A stretch of DNA of 64,000 nt from Glycomyces sp. TRM65418 (lineage in GTDB: Bacteria > Actinomycetota > Actinomycetes > Mycobacteriales > Micromonosporaceae): positions 434,001 through 498,000 of the forward strand of contig NZ_JAJFAX010000001.1 in assembly GCF_019710475.1 (NCBI RefSeq), in the 5' to 3' direction. Shown here in pieces: positions 36,339 through 45,191 of the stretch (positions are counted from its first letter, which is position 1; every line of letters starts with the position of its first letter). Below the pieces are notes generated by a model. It saw nothing but the letters and a program-made list of their open reading frames with translations. It did not search any database and was not told the DNA's origin. The translations under genes and the position numbers were made by a program.

Positions 36339-36719
36339 TTGCCGACGCCGTCAGAGGAGGCGGCCGATCCGCAGGACGAAGACGGCGGCGGCGAAGGCGG
36401 CGACACCGACGGCGAGCCCACGGGCGACGACGATCCCGAGGTCCGGAACGAGACCAGCGAGCCCGATCAGCCGAAGGAGGGCGGCGGCGAAGTGCCGAGC
36501 GTCCTCGGTCCGACGGCGTTCGAGGCCCGCGACGAGCTTGCGGCGCAAGGGTTCGCGAACGCCGTGGCGGCCGTCGGGTATTTCGCGTTCTCGCCCGAGC
36601 CCGAGCACTGCGAGGTGATGACGCAGTCGCCGCGCTCGGGCCAGACGGCCGACTACTCCGCGCAGATCACGGTGTACTACCACAGCCGCAACAGCGTCGG
36701 CACCGGCTGCGAGTGGTGA
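36339..36719 (+). CDS. Acidic protein with one PASTA domain; N-terminus uncertain
   Basis: The visible frame encodes about 126 residues from a TTG. Residues about 1-50 are a Glu/Asp/Gly-rich linker (DEDGGGEGGDTDGEPTGDDD). Residues about 53-120 form a PASTA domain: VPSVLGPTAFEARDELAAQG, then CEVMTQSPRSGQTADYSAQI and TVYY. PASTA domains bind peptidoglycan stem peptides and are extracellular, yet no signal peptide or membrane anchor is coded upstream in any frame I can read. So the gene is either truncated at its 5' end or the start is wrong. Two Cys (CEV, GCEW) could pair. Confidence 0.55.
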   Translation: MPTPSEEAADPQDEDGGGEGGDTDGEPTGDDDPEVRNETSEPDQPKEGGGEVPSVLGPTAFEARDELAAQGFANAVAAVGYFAFSPEPEHCEVMTQSPRSGQTADYSAQITVYYHSRNSVGTGCEW

Positions 36720-36803
36720 GCCGCGCAGACGGTCCTGTGTGGCCGCCGGTCCGGGAGGCGGGCCGCAACGGCGTTCGGGTTGACCGGTCGGGACCCGGCC
36801 TGA

Positions 36804-37052
36804 ATGATGGAGAGGACGACCGGTAGAAAGGTCGAGGCACGGTCGGCCTCTGACGGGATTGGGATCAAGTTGGACGAAGGTTTGAACTCCGCGCCCGGCG
36901 TGGTGGTCGGGGTGCTCCTCATCATCGCGGCGATCATGTGGTTCTCCCCCGGCGCGCGCCACAAGTTCCGCAAGGCCACGCTGTGGCTGGTGATCGCGGC
37001 GGTCGCGATGATCATCATCTTCGGCTACCTGAACGCGGGCCAGCAGACCTGA
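36804..37052 (+). CDS. Small two-helix membrane protein
   Basis: Up to 82 residues. Two hydrophobic segments, VVVGVLLIIAAIMWF and LWLVIAAVAMIIIFGYLN, are separated by a short basic loop (PGARHKFRKA), so both ends lie on the same, outer, side if the loop is cytosolic. ATG 36804 lacks a clear Shine-Dalgarno; an in-frame TTG at 36870 with GGGAT 5 nt upstream would give a 60-residue protein starting DEGLNSAPG. I do not recognise the family. Confidence 0.6.
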   Translation: MMERTTGRKVEARSASDGIGIKLDEGLNSAPGVVVGVLLIIAAIMWFSPGARHKFRKATLWLVIAAVAMIIIFGYLNAGQQT

Positions 37053-37430
37053 GCCCGGCCGCGGCGCCCGCAGGCCCGCCGTGGTGCGCAGCGATCGCGG
37101 GCGGCCGCACCGGTTCGGGGACCTGAGCGCGGCGTCGACCGCCGGTGCCCGCCGTGCGGGCCTGCGCGCCCGAGCGCCGCGACCGTCGACGACCGCCGTT
37201 CCGGTCCCGACCATGGGCACCGCCCAGCAGACCCGATCACGGCGGCGACCACCAGTTCGCGGCCCCGGCCCCCTTGCGCCTCGCGACGTCCTCCTCCCAT
37301 CTCAGGTGGTCATTGGCGGTCTTCCGGATGCCGGTTGTGAAGGCCGGAGCCCGATGCTTCCTTCGCTCGCCTGCCCACAGGCGGGCGTTTTCGCTGTTCA
37401 TCGGATGGCGGGAAAATCTTCGGACTCGTA
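37053..37430. other. Non-coding stretch before the MFS promoter
   Basis: About 380 nt with no frame of convincing composition. It is GC-rich up to about 37300, then AT content rises towards the MFS promoter. I see no repeat or RNA feature in it. Confidence 0.5.
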
Positions 37431-37475
37431 GTGGAACAGATCATTCCGGTCTGCTATAGTGGAATCAAGCGTTCC
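37431..37475 (+). promoter_or_regulatory. MFS exporter promoter with two TetR-type operators
   Basis: A promoter TGGAAC (37432-37437)-N17-TATAGT (37455-37460) is overlaid by two copies of GGAA-N7-TTCC, at 37433-37447 and 37461-37475. Their centres are 28 bp apart. The first covers the -35 box and the second directly follows the -10 box, an ideal layout for repression. The half-site TCTGTTCC (reverse complement of GGAACAGA) recurs at 39059-39066 just before the tetR gene. Confidence 0.8.
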
Positions 37476-37507
37476 GTTCCAACGAACTCGCACCCACTGG
37501 AGTCACC

Positions 37508-38986
37508 GTGAGCCTGTCCACCGAAGCCCCTCCCGTCACCGCCGTCGAACCCGAGAAGCCTGCTGCCGCGACCGAATCGCCCGCGCCGTTCCCCCGCCGC
37601 TGGCTCGGTCTCATCGCGATCCTCGCGGCGACCCTCCTCAACCTGCTCGACGCCTCGATCGTCAACGTCGCCGCCCCGGCGATCCGGGCCGAACTCGGCG
37701 GCAACGCCTCGCACCTCCAGTGGCTCGCCGCCGGATACACCCTCACCCTCGCGATCGGCCTGCTCACCGGCGGCCGCCTCGGAGACATGTTCGGCCGCAA
37801 GCGCGTCCTCATGATCGGCCTGGTCGGCTTCATCGCCGCCTCGGTCGCCTGCGGCGCGGCCGGGTCGATCGGCCTCCTGCTCGCCGCCCGCGTCGTCCAG
37901 GGCGCCTTCGCGGCCGTGATGGTGCCGCAGTGCTTCGGACTCATCCGCGACATGTTCGGCCGGGACATGGGCAAGGCCTACGCGCTCTTCGGCCCGATGA
38001 TCGGCCTCGCCTCCATCGCCGGACCGATCGCGGCCGGCCTGCTCGTCGACGCCGACCTGTTCGGCACCGGCTGGCGCTCGATCTTCCTGCTCAACCTCCC
38101 GCTCGGCATCGCCGCCCTCGTCCTGGGCGTCAAGACCCTCCCGGCGGGCGCGCCCACCGTCAAGCACCTGAAGCTCGACCTCGGGGGCGCGGTCGTCGCC
38201 GCCGTCGGGATGTGCCTCCTGCTCGTCCCGCTGGTCGAAGGCCACGAACTCGGCTGGCCCGCCTGGTCGCTCGTCATGCTCGCCGCCGCGGTCCCGGTCC
38301 TGGCGGTCTTCGCCCGCGGCCAGGTGCGCCGCGCCCGCTCCGGCCGGACCGCGCTGATCGAGCTGAGCGTCTTCAAGAAGCGCTCCTACACCTCCGGCAG
38401 CGCGTTCGTGGTCGTCTTCTTCGGCGCGGTCACCGGGTTCTCCCTCGCGGTCGGCCTGTTCCTCCAGCTCGGCCTCGGCTTCAGCCCCCTCAAGGCGAGC
38501 CTGGCGATGGCCGCGTGGGCGGTCGGCGCGTTCATCGGCTCCGGGTCCAGCGCGGGCCTCGCGCCGAAGCTCGGACGCGGCGTCCTGCACCTGGGCCTCG
38601 CCGTGATGACCGTCGGCCTGGTGGTGCTGTGGTTCCAGTTCGGCGCGGCCGCGGCTCCGGGGACGTGGGCGCTCGCTCCGGCGCTGCTGGTGTACGGGAT
38701 CGGGATGGGCATGATCTTCGTGCCGCTGTTCGGGATCATCGTCGGTGAGCTCGAAGACCACGAGGTCGGCTCGGCCTCGGGCCTGCTCGAGTCCTTCCAG
38801 CAGGGCGCGGCGGCGCTGGGCGTGGCGGGCCTCGGCACGGTCTTCTTCAGCCGGTTCGCCATCGGCGACGGCGCGGCCGAGTCGATGGGCGCGGCGCAGT
38901 GGGTCACCGGGTTGACCGTCGTGCTCACGGTGATCGCGTTCTTCGTGGCCTTCGGCCTGCCGAAGCAGGCGAAGGCCGAGCACTAG
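37508..38986 (+). CDS. MFS drug:H+ antiporter, DHA2 (14-TM) type
   Basis: Deduced 492 residues with about 14 hydrophobic helices, the DHA2/QacA size. Motif A variant GGRLGDMFGRKRVLMIGLVG in the loop after helix 2, and the DHA2 motif in helix 1, LNLLDASIVNVAAPAI, where LDxTIVNVALP is usual. The cytosolic N-terminus is a 35-residue Pro/Ala/Glu stretch. GTG 37508 has GGAG 8 nt upstream. Followed 95 bp later by tetR on the same strand; operators at its own promoter suggest that this regulator responds to an exported compound. Confidence 0.93.
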   Translation: MSLSTEAPPVTAVEPEKPAAATESPAPFPRRWLGLIAILAATLLNLLDASIVNVAAPAIRAELGGNASHLQWLAAGYTLTLAIGLLTGGRLGDMFGRKRVLMIGLVGFIAASVACGAAGSIGLLLAARVVQGAFAAVMVPQCFGLIRDMFGRDMGKAYALFGPMIGLASIAGPIAAGLLVDADLFGTGWRSIFLLNLPLGIAALVLGVKTLPAGAPTVKHLKLDLGGAVVAAVGMCLLLVPLVEGHELGWPAWSLVMLAAAVPVLAVFARGQVRRARSGRTALIELSVFKKRSYTSGSAFVVVFFGAVTGFSLAVGLFLQLGLGFSPLKASLAMAAWAVGAFIGSGSSAGLAPKLGRGVLHLGLAVMTVGLVVLWFQFGAAAAPGTWALAPALLVYGIGMGMIFVPLFGIIVGELEDHEVGSASGLLESFQQGAAALGVAGLGTVFFSRFAIGDGAAESMGAAQWVTGLTVVLTVIAFFVAFGLPKQAKAEH

Positions 38987-39081
38987 GCGGTCGATCTCCC
39001 GCCGACCGGTCGGGCCCGCGAGGGCGCGCCCGGTCGGCGGCGTATCAGAATGAACTACTCTGTTCCAGTTAGGATGCCGTC

Positions 39082-39726
39082 ATGACCGACAAGCCGCTCA
39101 GCGGACGCAAGGCACAGGCCGCCCGCAACGACAAGCTCATCCTCGAGGCCGCCCAGGAGGTGTTCGTCGCCGACCCGGAGGCGCCGATCGCCGAGGTGGC
39201 CAAGCGCGCCGGCGTCGGCATCAGCGCACTGTACCGGCGCTACCCGAGCAAGGAGGATCTGGTCCGCAAGCTCTGCAGCGACGGCCTGGCCCGGTACACC
39301 GAACTGGTGCGCGAGGCGCTCGAGGACGAAGGCGACCCTTGGGAGGCCTTCCGGGCCTTCATGAGAGGAGTCGTCTCAGCCGACACGCCTTCGATCACGG
39401 TCAAGCTCGCGGGGACCTTCACGCCCACTCCGGACATGTTCGAGGCCGGCGTCGCGGCGGACGCGCTGAACCGGGCACTCATCGTCAAGTTGAGGGATGC
39501 CGGCGTCCTGCGCGAGGAGGTGGAGAACGGCGATCTCGCCCTCGTGACCGAGTCGATCGCCTCGATCAACCTCGGCAGCGGGGAGCGGACGCGAGAATTG
39601 CGCCTGCGGGCCTTGGAGCTGTATCTGGAGGCGCTGCGCGCCCCGGGTGCAGCGCCACTGCCGGGCACGGCCCCGAGCGAGGAGGAGATGGGCGCCCGCT
39701 GGGTGCCGAAGAACGTCAAGGAATAG
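39082..39726 (+). CDS. TetR-family repressor of the MFS exporter
   Basis: Deduced 214 residues. Helix-turn-helix at about 15-65 (LILEAAQEVFVADPEAPIAE, then VGISALYRRYPSKEDLVRKL). C-terminal ligand-binding domain, with a Pro-rich tail (APLPGTAPSEEEMG). TAGGAT at 39070-39075 ends 6 nt before ATG 39082, so the mRNA is likely leaderless, and the operator half-site TCTGTTCC lies just upstream. Its target by location is the exporter operon. Confidence 0.92.
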   Translation: MTDKPLSGRKAQAARNDKLILEAAQEVFVADPEAPIAEVAKRAGVGISALYRRYPSKEDLVRKLCSDGLARYTELVREALEDEGDPWEAFRAFMRGVVSADTPSITVKLAGTFTPTPDMFEAGVAADALNRALIVKLRDAGVLREEVENGDLALVTESIASINLGSGERTRELRLRALELYLEALRAPGAAPLPGTAPSEEEMGARWVPKNVKE

Positions 39727-39736
39727 GGATGCGGCA

Positions 39737-39761
39737 GAGGGCCTCCGGCCGGGAGGCCCTC
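39737..39761 (+). terminator. Terminator of tetR
   Basis: Ten-bp arms (39737-39746, 39752-39761), GGCCG loop, just after the tetR stop. Confidence 0.75.
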
Positions 39762-39794
39762 GCCGAGCACGCCCCCGCTGCGGAGGCGAACGAA

Positions 39795-39820
39795 AAGGCC
39801 CGGCGAAACCGCCGGGCCTT
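39795..39820. terminator. Terminator shared by tetR and tRNA-Gly
   Basis: Ten-bp perfect arms (39795-39804, 39811-39820), loop GAAACC, flanked by A-run and T-run, between the convergent tetR and tRNA-Gly genes. Confidence 0.8.
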
Positions 39821-39829
39821 GCACATCTG

Positions 39830-39902
39830 AGCGGACGACCGGGATCGAACCGGCGACCTACACCTTGGCAAGGTGTCGCGCTACCAACTGCGCTACGTCC
39901 GC
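39830..39902 (-). tRNA. tRNA-Gly (GCC), first copy
   Basis: On the minus strand a full cloverleaf can be drawn. Acceptor stem GCGGACG/CGTCCGC plus discriminator U, D arm GCGCAGTTGGTAGCGC, anticodon stem ACACC/GGTGT with loop TTGCCAA (anticodon GCC), and T arm with GGTTCGATCC. CCA is not encoded. The 77 nt from 39829 to 39905 are identical to 52720-52796, the second copy. Confidence 0.97.
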
Positions 39903-40026
39903 ATCTCGCGGGATCGCCCCGCGAACGAGCATTACTGTAGCGCATCGTTCAACGGGACTTCATGGGGCCTTGGGTCCGTTTGGGGCGCGGCTCACGCCTG
40001 AGCCGCGCCCCAAGCCCGCTCATCGC

Positions 40027-40683
40027 TCACGCATCGGGCCCGAGGCCGAGCGCCCGCAGCACGTCCTCGTCGAGGCCCTCGATCGCGACCTCGTGCCTGC
40101 GGTGGGCCTCCCAGTCCTCGCGGGTGAGCCGCCAGCGCCGGTCGACGCGGCGTTCATTCCGCAGCACGTGGTGCTCGATGCCGTCGGCCCGGTAGCCGAG
40201 TTTGCGCGAGACGCCCGCCGAGGGCTCGTTGCCGTCGAACGAGGCGCTCACCGCGTAGTCGGCGCCGAGCCCGTTGAAGAGGAAGTCGAGCACGGCGGCG
40301 CGCATCTCGGTGCCGACGCCCTTGCCGTGGTGGGCGAGGCCGAGCCACGAGCCGGTGGCGCCCTCCCGCTTGACCTTGAAGTCCTTCGCGGCGACCTCCT
40401 GCATGCCGACGACCTGGCCGTCGAAGACGGTGACGAACGGCAGCGTCCAGTCCTCCGGTGTCGCGTTCATGATCGCGCGCATCTGCCATTGGATCGTGGC
40501 GCGGCCGCGCTCGACCGGTTCGGCCTCGGTCCAGGGCGTGGGGAACGGCATGAAGTCGGGGTCGTGGACGCCCGCGGCGGCCTGGTCGGCGAGGGCGACC
40601 AGGTCGCCGAGGTCGGGCAGGCGCAGTTCGAGCCGTTCGGTGCGCAGGCGGATCCGGTAGATCGGCAGGTAGTCGGTGAGCAT
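40027..40683 (-). CDS. GNAT-family N-acetyltransferase, second of a tandem pair
   Basis: Deduced 218 residues of the RimJ/RimL-like GNAT class, which uses acetyl-CoA to acetylate amines. Acetyl-CoA-binding motif A is GLAHHGKGVGTEMRAAVLDF. SFDGNEPSAGVSRKLGYRAD is the usual motif B end. Its start overlaps the stop of the upstream paralogue by one base (TGATG). The protein shares LRTERLELRLP, AAGVHDPDFMPF and the C-terminal WEAHRRHEVA-EGLD pattern with it, so the two arose by tandem duplication. Confidence 0.92.
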   Translation of the reverse strand: MLTDYLPIYRIRLRTERLELRLPDLGDLVALADQAAAGVHDPDFMPFPTPWTEAEPVERGRATIQWQMRAIMNATPEDWTLPFVTVFDGQVVGMQEVAAKDFKVKREGATGSWLGLAHHGKGVGTEMRAAVLDFLFNGLGADYAVSASFDGNEPSAGVSRKLGYRADGIEHHVLRNERRVDRRWRLTREDWEAHRRHEVAIEGLDEDVLRALGLGPDA

Positions 40684-41351
40684 CACGCGTCGCTTTCTGA
40701 CACGCCGAGGCCGAGCATGTCGAGGACGTCCCGGTCGAGGCCTTCGACGGCGACCTCGTGCCGGCGGTGCGCCTCCCAGGCCTCGCGGTCGAGTCGCCAG
40801 CGCTGCTCGGTGCGGCGGACGTCTTGGACCACGGGGTGCTGGATGCCGTCCTCGCGGTAGCCGAGGCGCCGCGAGACGCCCGCGGAGGCGCCGTTGCCGT
40901 CGTAGGAGCCGCTGGTGGCGTATTCGGCGTCGAGTTCCGCGAACGCGAGGTGCAGCACGGCGGCGCGCATCTCCTTGCCCAGACCTCGGCCCTGGAAGGC
41001 CAGGCCGATCCACGAGCCCGTGCTGACCTCGCGGGTGACCGCGAACCGCGTGCCCCTCAAGACCTGCACACCGATCGGCTTCCCTTCGTGGAAGACGACG
41101 AAGGGGAAGCCCCAGTCCTGGGCGTCCCAGCGGCCGATGGCCCGGTGGTACCAGAGCGCGACGCTGCGGGCGACCGCCTCGGGTCCGCCTTCGGTCCAGG
41201 GGACGCCGAAGGGCATGAAGTCCGGGTCGTGGACCCCCGCCGCGGCGGCGTCGGCGAGCGCGGCCAATTCGTCGAAGGACTCGGGCAGGCGCAGTTCCAG
41301 GCGTTCGGTGCGCAACCGGAGCCGGTGGACGGGGAGGTGGTCGGCCAGCAT
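40683..41351 (-). CDS. GNAT-family N-acetyltransferase, first of a tandem pair
   Basis: Deduced 222 residues. Motif A GLAFQGRGLGKEMRAAVLHL and motif B SYDGNGASAGVSRRLGYRED. Clearly paralogous to the following gene along its entire length. ATG 41351 begins MLADHLPVHRLRLRTERLEL; the second gene begins MLTDYLPIYRIRLRTERLEL, which supports both starts. Substrate unknown. Divergent from an ArsR-like gene. Confidence 0.92.
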   Translation of the reverse strand: MLADHLPVHRLRLRTERLELRLPESFDELAALADAAAAGVHDPDFMPFGVPWTEGGPEAVARSVALWYHRAIGRWDAQDWGFPFVVFHEGKPIGVQVLRGTRFAVTREVSTGSWIGLAFQGRGLGKEMRAAVLHLAFAELDAEYATSGSYDGNGASAGVSRRLGYREDGIQHPVVQDVRRTEQRWRLDREAWEAHRRHEVAVEGLDRDVLDMLGLGVSESDA

Positions 41352-41427
41352 GTCCTGATTCTTCCGCCGGGCGTCGCTGCGCGGCAACCCGTTTACGACC
41401 GCTCCGGCCCGGCATTTGCGTCTCGAT

Positions 41428-41453
41428 CTGACATGTGTCAGAATTTTCTGACA
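41428..41453. promoter_or_regulatory. ArsR-type operator with three overlapping half-sites
   Basis: CTGACA-TG-TGTCAG (41428-41441) overlaps TGTCAGAATTTTCTGACA (41436-41453; 8-bp arms, TT spacer), so one TGTCAG is shared by two palindromes. TTGCGT (41416-41421) and CAGAAT (41439-41444), 17 bp apart, make a plausible promoter inside it. It stands 20 bp before the ArsR-like start and about 77 bp from the GNAT start. Confidence 0.75.
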
Positions 41454-41472
41454 TACGACAAGGATGGTTTTC

Positions 41473-41913
41473 ATGGAGGACGAGGAGTACACCGGCGCGG
41501 CCCTGCTCGCGGCCTGCTCGGCCCTGGCGAACCCGCACCGGCTGCGCATCCTCGGCGCGCTCGCGGACGGGCGCCAGTACGTGAGCCTGCTGGCCCGCCG
41601 GCTGGGCATGAGCCGGCCGCTGCTCCACATGCACCTGCAGAAGCTCCAGGCCGCGGGCCTGGTGACGGGTTCACTGGAGCTCTCGGAGGACGGCAAGGCC
41701 GTCAAGTACTTCGAGGCCGTGCCGTTCGCGCTCCGGATCACCCCGCAGATCGTCAAGGCGTCGCTGCCGACGCTGCCCGACACGGGCAAGACCGACCCTC
41801 CGAAGACCGACGCCGACAAGACCGACCCAGAGAAGGAAGCCTCGTTATGTCCACTGCCAACGCCGGGATGCTGTTCGTCTTCGGATTCGCCCTGCTCATC
41901 GCCGCGATCGTGA
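41473..41913 (+). CDS. ArsR-like winged-helix regulator
   Basis: Deduced 146 residues. The winged-helix domain is at about 8-80: ACSALANPHRLRILGALADG and SLLARRLGMSRPLLHMHLQKL, followed by a wing ELSEDGKAVKYFEAVPFALRI. No metal-binding Cys motif is present, so the signal is not a classical arsenic or zinc site. The last 25 residues (DTGKTDPPKTDADKTDPEKE and on) are charged and then overlap the next gene. ATG 41473 is chosen: AAGGA (41459-41463) sits 9 nt upstream, whereas the in-frame ATG at 41464 lies right next to it. Its own promoter carries TGTCAG palindromes. Confidence 0.88.
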   Translation: MEDEEYTGAALLAACSALANPHRLRILGALADGRQYVSLLARRLGMSRPLLHMHLQKLQAAGLVTGSLELSEDGKAVKYFEAVPFALRITPQIVKASLPTLPDTGKTDPPKTDADKTDPEKEASLCPLPTPGCCSSSDSPCSSPRS

Positions 41914-42092
41914 TCGCGGCGATGCTCGTCTGGGCCTCGACCAAGAAGGCGCAGGCCTCGGCCGCCCGCGAGGCGAACTACCGGGAGCTCGCGGAGCGCA
42001 CCGGCGCGGACTCGGCCGAGATCAAGGCCTCGCTCATGGAGATCAAGAGCCGCCTGGTGTCGGTGGAGCGGATGCTCAAAGAGGTCGACTGA
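41847..42092 (+). CDS. Small membrane protein overlapping the ArsR-like gene
   Basis: Deduced 81 residues. One N-terminal transmembrane helix ([23 protein letters not shown]) followed by a cytosolic helical tail ([42 protein letters not shown]) of coiled-coil character. ATG 41847 has GAAGGAAG upstream. The gene starts 67 nt inside the regulator gene in another frame, so the two are translationally coupled. I do not recognise the family; pairing with a regulator suggests that it acts in the same response, perhaps as an envelope sensor. Confidence 0.8.
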   Translation: MSTANAGMLFVFGFALLIAAIVIAAMLVWASTKKAQASAAREANYRELAERTGADSAEIKASLMEIKSRLVSVERMLKEVD

Positions 42093-42180
42093 ACAGCGCG
42101 GCGCGCGGGCGCGTCGATCAGGCACGAGGAATTCTTGCGAATCACCATGCGCCCGCGCCGGATACGGCACCCTCGGACGC

Positions 42181-44586
42181 ATGGACACCTCCAAGACCCG
42201 CCACTCCGACCCCGCCGCCTCGCACACCGCGGCGCCGCTGGACGACGCCGAGCTCGCCCGGATCGACGCCTACTGGCGCGCCGCCAACTACCTCACCGTC
42301 GGCCAGATCTACCTGCTCGACAACCCGCTCCTGCGCGAACCCCTGCGGCCCGAGCACATCAAACCGCGCCTGCTCGGCCACTGGGGCACCAGCCCTGGCC
42401 TGAGCCTGATCTACGCGCACCTCAACCGCTGCATCACGGCCCGCGACCTCGACATGATCTACGTGGCCGGGCCCGGCCACGGCGGCCCCGCCATCGTGGC
42501 GAACACCTGGCTGGAGGGCACCTACCCCGAGCTGCATCCGTCGGTGGACCACTCCGAGGACGGCATGCGGAAGCTGTTCCGCCAGTTCTCCTTCCCCGGG
42601 GGCATACCGTCCCATGTGGCCCCCGACGTGCCCGGCTCGATCCACGAGGGCGGCGAGCTGGGCTACGCCCTCTCGCACGCCTACGGGGCCGCGTTCGACA
42701 ACCCGGACCTCACCGTGGCCTGCGTGATCGGCGACGGCGAGGCCGAGACCGGCCCGCTGGCCGGATCGTGGTTCTCCAATGTGTTCCTCAACCCGGTCTC
42801 GGACGGCACGGTCCTGCCGATCCTGCACCTCAACGGCTACAAGATCGCGAACCCGACGATCTTCGCGCGCATCTCCGACGAGGACCGCGTCTCCTTCTTC
42901 CGCGGCGCGGGCTACGAGCCGCACCTGGTGGAGGGCGACGACCCCGCGGAAGTCCATCAGCGGCTCGCCGCGGCGTTCGACGCGTGCTTCGACCGTATCG
43001 CCGAGATCCGCGCCGACGCCCGGCGGCGCGCGGACGGCGAACCGGTGCGGCCGCGCTGGCCGATGGTGATCCTGCGGACCCCCAAGGGGTGGACCGGACC
43101 CGAGGAGGTCGACGGCGTCCCCGTCGAGGGCACGTGGCGAGCCCACCAGGTGCCGCTCGCGGCGGTGCGCTCCGATCCCGAGCACCTCGCGATGCTCGAA
43201 TCCTGGATGCGGTCGTACCGGCCCGAGGAGCTGTTCGACGCCACCGGCAAGCCCGTCCCGGAGCTGCTCGGCCTCCCTCCGGAGGGCGAGGCGCGCATGA
43301 GCGCCAACCCGCACGCCAACGGCGGTCTCCTGCTGCGCGACCTGGTGCTGCCGGACTACCGCGAGTACGGCGTCGCGATCGAGGGCCACGGGCGCACGCT
43401 CGGGGAGGCCACGCGGACGCTGGGCGCGTGGCTGCGGGACGTCATCGCCGCGAACCCGGACCGGTTCCGGCTCTTCGGGCCCGACGAGGTCGCCTCGAAC
43501 CGCCTCAGCGCGGCCTTCGAGACCACCGACCGGCAGTGGGAGGCCGAACTGCTGCCGACCGACGAGCACCAGGCCCCGCACGGACGCGTCATGGAAGTCC
43601 TCTCCGAGCACCTGTGCCAGGGCTGGCTGGAGGGCTACCTCCTGACGGGCCGGCACGGGCTGTTCACCAGCTACGAGGCGTTCATCCACATCGTCGACTC
43701 GATGTTCAACCAGCACGCCAAATGGCTCGACGCCTCCGGCGGCATCCCGTGGCGCCGCCCGGTCGCCTCGCTCAACTACCTCCTGTCGAGCCACGTGTGG
43801 CGCCAGGACCACAACGGCTTCTCGCACCAGGACCCGGGCTTCATCGACCACGTCATGAACAAGAAGGCCGACGTCGTCCGCGTCTACCTGCCGCCGGACG
43901 CCAACACTCTGCTGTCCACCATGGACCACTGCCTGCGCTCGCGGCAGTACGTCAACGTGGTGGTCGCCGGGAAGCAGCCGGCGCTCCAGTACCTGAGCAT
44001 GGACGAGGCCGTGCGCCACTGCGAACGGGGCCTCGGCATCTGGGAGTGGGCGTCCACCGACGACGGGCACGAGCCGGACGTGGTGCTCGCCTGCGCCGGG
44101 GACGCGCCGACCCTCGAGGTCCTGGCCGCCGCCGACCTCCTGCGCCGCCACCTGCCCGACCTGCGCGTGCGCGTGGTCAACGTCGTGGACCTCATGCGGC
44201 TCCAGCCCGACTCCGAGCACCCGCACGGCCTGACCGACCGCGAGTTCGACACGGTCTTCACCACCGACAAGCCGATCCTCTTCGCCTACCACGGCTACCC
44301 GTGGCTCATCCACCGCCTGACCTACCGCCGCACCAACCACCGCAACCTCCATGTGCGCGGCTACAAGGAGGAGGGGACCACGACGACGCCGTTCGACATG
44401 GTGATGCTCAACGACCTCGACCGCTACCGCCTCGTCATCGACGTCGTGGACCGCGTGCCGGGCCTGGGCCCGAACGCCGCGGGCCTGCGGCAGGAGATGG
44501 TGGACGCCCGGCACGCGGCCCGGGAGCACACCCGCCTCCACGGCGAGGACGTGCCCGCCGTCGCCGAGTGGCGCTGGTCGGGCTGA
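42181..44586 (+). CDS. xfp: Xylulose 5-phosphate/fructose 6-phosphate phosphoketolase
   Basis: Thiamine-diphosphate enzyme that cleaves xylulose 5-phosphate or fructose 6-phosphate to acetyl phosphate. 801 residues, the normal length. Signatures: [53 protein letters not shown] and [19 protein letters not shown] (ThDP/Mg site). The C-terminal third includes [21 protein letters not shown] sequence ([20 protein letters not shown]). ATG 42181 has no Shine-Dalgarno; TTGCGA and GATACG upstream suggest a leaderless or very short leader. Its product feeds AckA and Pta of this window. Confidence 0.96.
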   Translation: MDTSKTRHSDPAASHTAAPLDDAELARIDAYWRAANYLTVGQIYLLDNPLLREPLRPEHIKPRLLGHWGTSPGLSLIYAHLNRCITARDLDMIYVAGPGHGGPAIVANTWLEGTYPELHPSVDHSEDGMRKLFRQFSFPGGIPSHVAPDVPGSIHEGGELGYALSHAYGAAFDNPDLTVACVIGDGEAETGPLAGSWFSNVFLNPVSDGTVLPILHLNGYKIANPTIFARISDEDRVSFFRGAGYEPHLVEGDDPAEVHQRLAAAFDACFDRIAEIRADARRRADGEPVRPRWPMVILRTPKGWTGPEEVDGVPVEGTWRAHQVPLAAVRSDPEHLAMLESWMRSYRPEELFDATGKPVPELLGLPPEGEARMSANPHANGGLLLRDLVLPDYREYGVAIEGHGRTLGEATRTLGAWLRDVIAANPDRFRLFGPDEVASNRLSAAFETTDRQWEAELLPTDEHQAPHGRVMEVLSEHLCQGWLEGYLLTGRHGLFTSYEAFIHIVDSMFNQHAKWLDASGGIPWRRPVASLNYLLSSHVWRQDHNGFSHQDPGFIDHVMNKKADVVRVYLPPDANTLLSTMDHCLRSRQYVNVVVAGKQPALQYLSMDEAVRHCERGLGIWEWASTDDGHEPDVVLACAGDAPTLEVLAAADLLRRHLPDLRVRVVNVVDLMRLQPDSEHPHGLTDREFDTVFTTDKPILFAYHGYPWLIHRLTYRRTNHRNLHVRGYKEEGTTTTPFDMVMLNDLDRYRLVIDVVDRVPGLGPNAAGLRQEMVDARHAAREHTRLHGEDVPAVAEWRWSG

Positions 44587-44696
44587 CCCGTCTCCTCAAG
44601 CGGCGCAGCGGCATCGGACGACGCCTTGACACGAGGTGAACACGCTTCGTCAGTCTCTTGAGGGAGGTACGCTCGCAACCCCTTGGAGGACTGCAC

Positions 44697-45185
44697 GTGG
44701 CGAAGGTCAGACCCGGTCGCGTCGTAGTCGACCACGACGAGGACCTCGTGGTCTTCACGGTCGGCATGCGGATCAACAAGTTCTGGAAGTTCGGCAAGTG
44801 GGTCCCGGTGTTCACCGCCATGCCGCGGATGCTGCGGGAACTGGAGGCCGACCCGGACCTCGGCCTGCTCGACTCGCGGATCATGGTCGGCGGCCGCGTG
44901 ATCATGGTCGTCCAGTACTGGCGCAGCGAGGACCACCTGGAGCGGTACGCGCACTCCCGGGTCCACGGCCACCGCGGCTTCTGGAAGTGGTTCAACCGCA
45001 ACGTCAAGAGCAACGGCGAGGTCGGCCTCTGGCACGAGCTGTACCGGGTCCCGGCCGGGGCCCACGACACCTCCTACGTCAACATGCCGCCGTACGGGCT
45101 CGCCAAGGCGACCGGGGATCGGGCCGCCGAGCGGACCGACCCGGACGACCACGGCCACGAGACCGGGACCGGGACCGTCCACTAG
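44697..45185 (+). CDS. DUF4188-type (heme/monooxygenase-like) protein
   Basis: Deduced 162 residues. Recognisable DUF4188 segments: VVFTVGMRINKFWKFGKWVP, MPRMLRELEADPDLGLLDSR, MVVQYWRSEDHLERYAHSRV and HRGFWKWFNRNV. The fold is an ABM-like ferredoxin-like barrel; members are annotated as monooxygenase-like but enzymology is unproved. GTG 44697 is preferred because GGAGGA sits 7 nt upstream. The gene ends 6 nt from the convergent APH-type gene. Confidence 0.8.
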   Translation: MAKVRPGRVVVDHDEDLVVFTVGMRINKFWKFGKWVPVFTAMPRMLRELEADPDLGLLDSRIMVGGRVIMVVQYWRSEDHLERYAHSRVHGHRGFWKWFNRNVKSNGEVGLWHELYRVPAGAHDTSYVNMPPYGLAKATGDRAAERTDPDDHGHETGTGTVH

Positions 45186-45191
45186 ATCCGG

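Noticed and set aside
36200..36421. Short minus-strand frame rich in Ser, Pro and Gly near the PASTA gene
   Set aside because: It is antisense to the acidic linker of the PASTA gene and shows no protein-like pattern.
42142..44541. An open frame of almost 800 residues on the minus strand opposite phosphoketolase
   Set aside because: Same cause as above. The plus strand encodes a full phosphoketolase with ThDP motifs.
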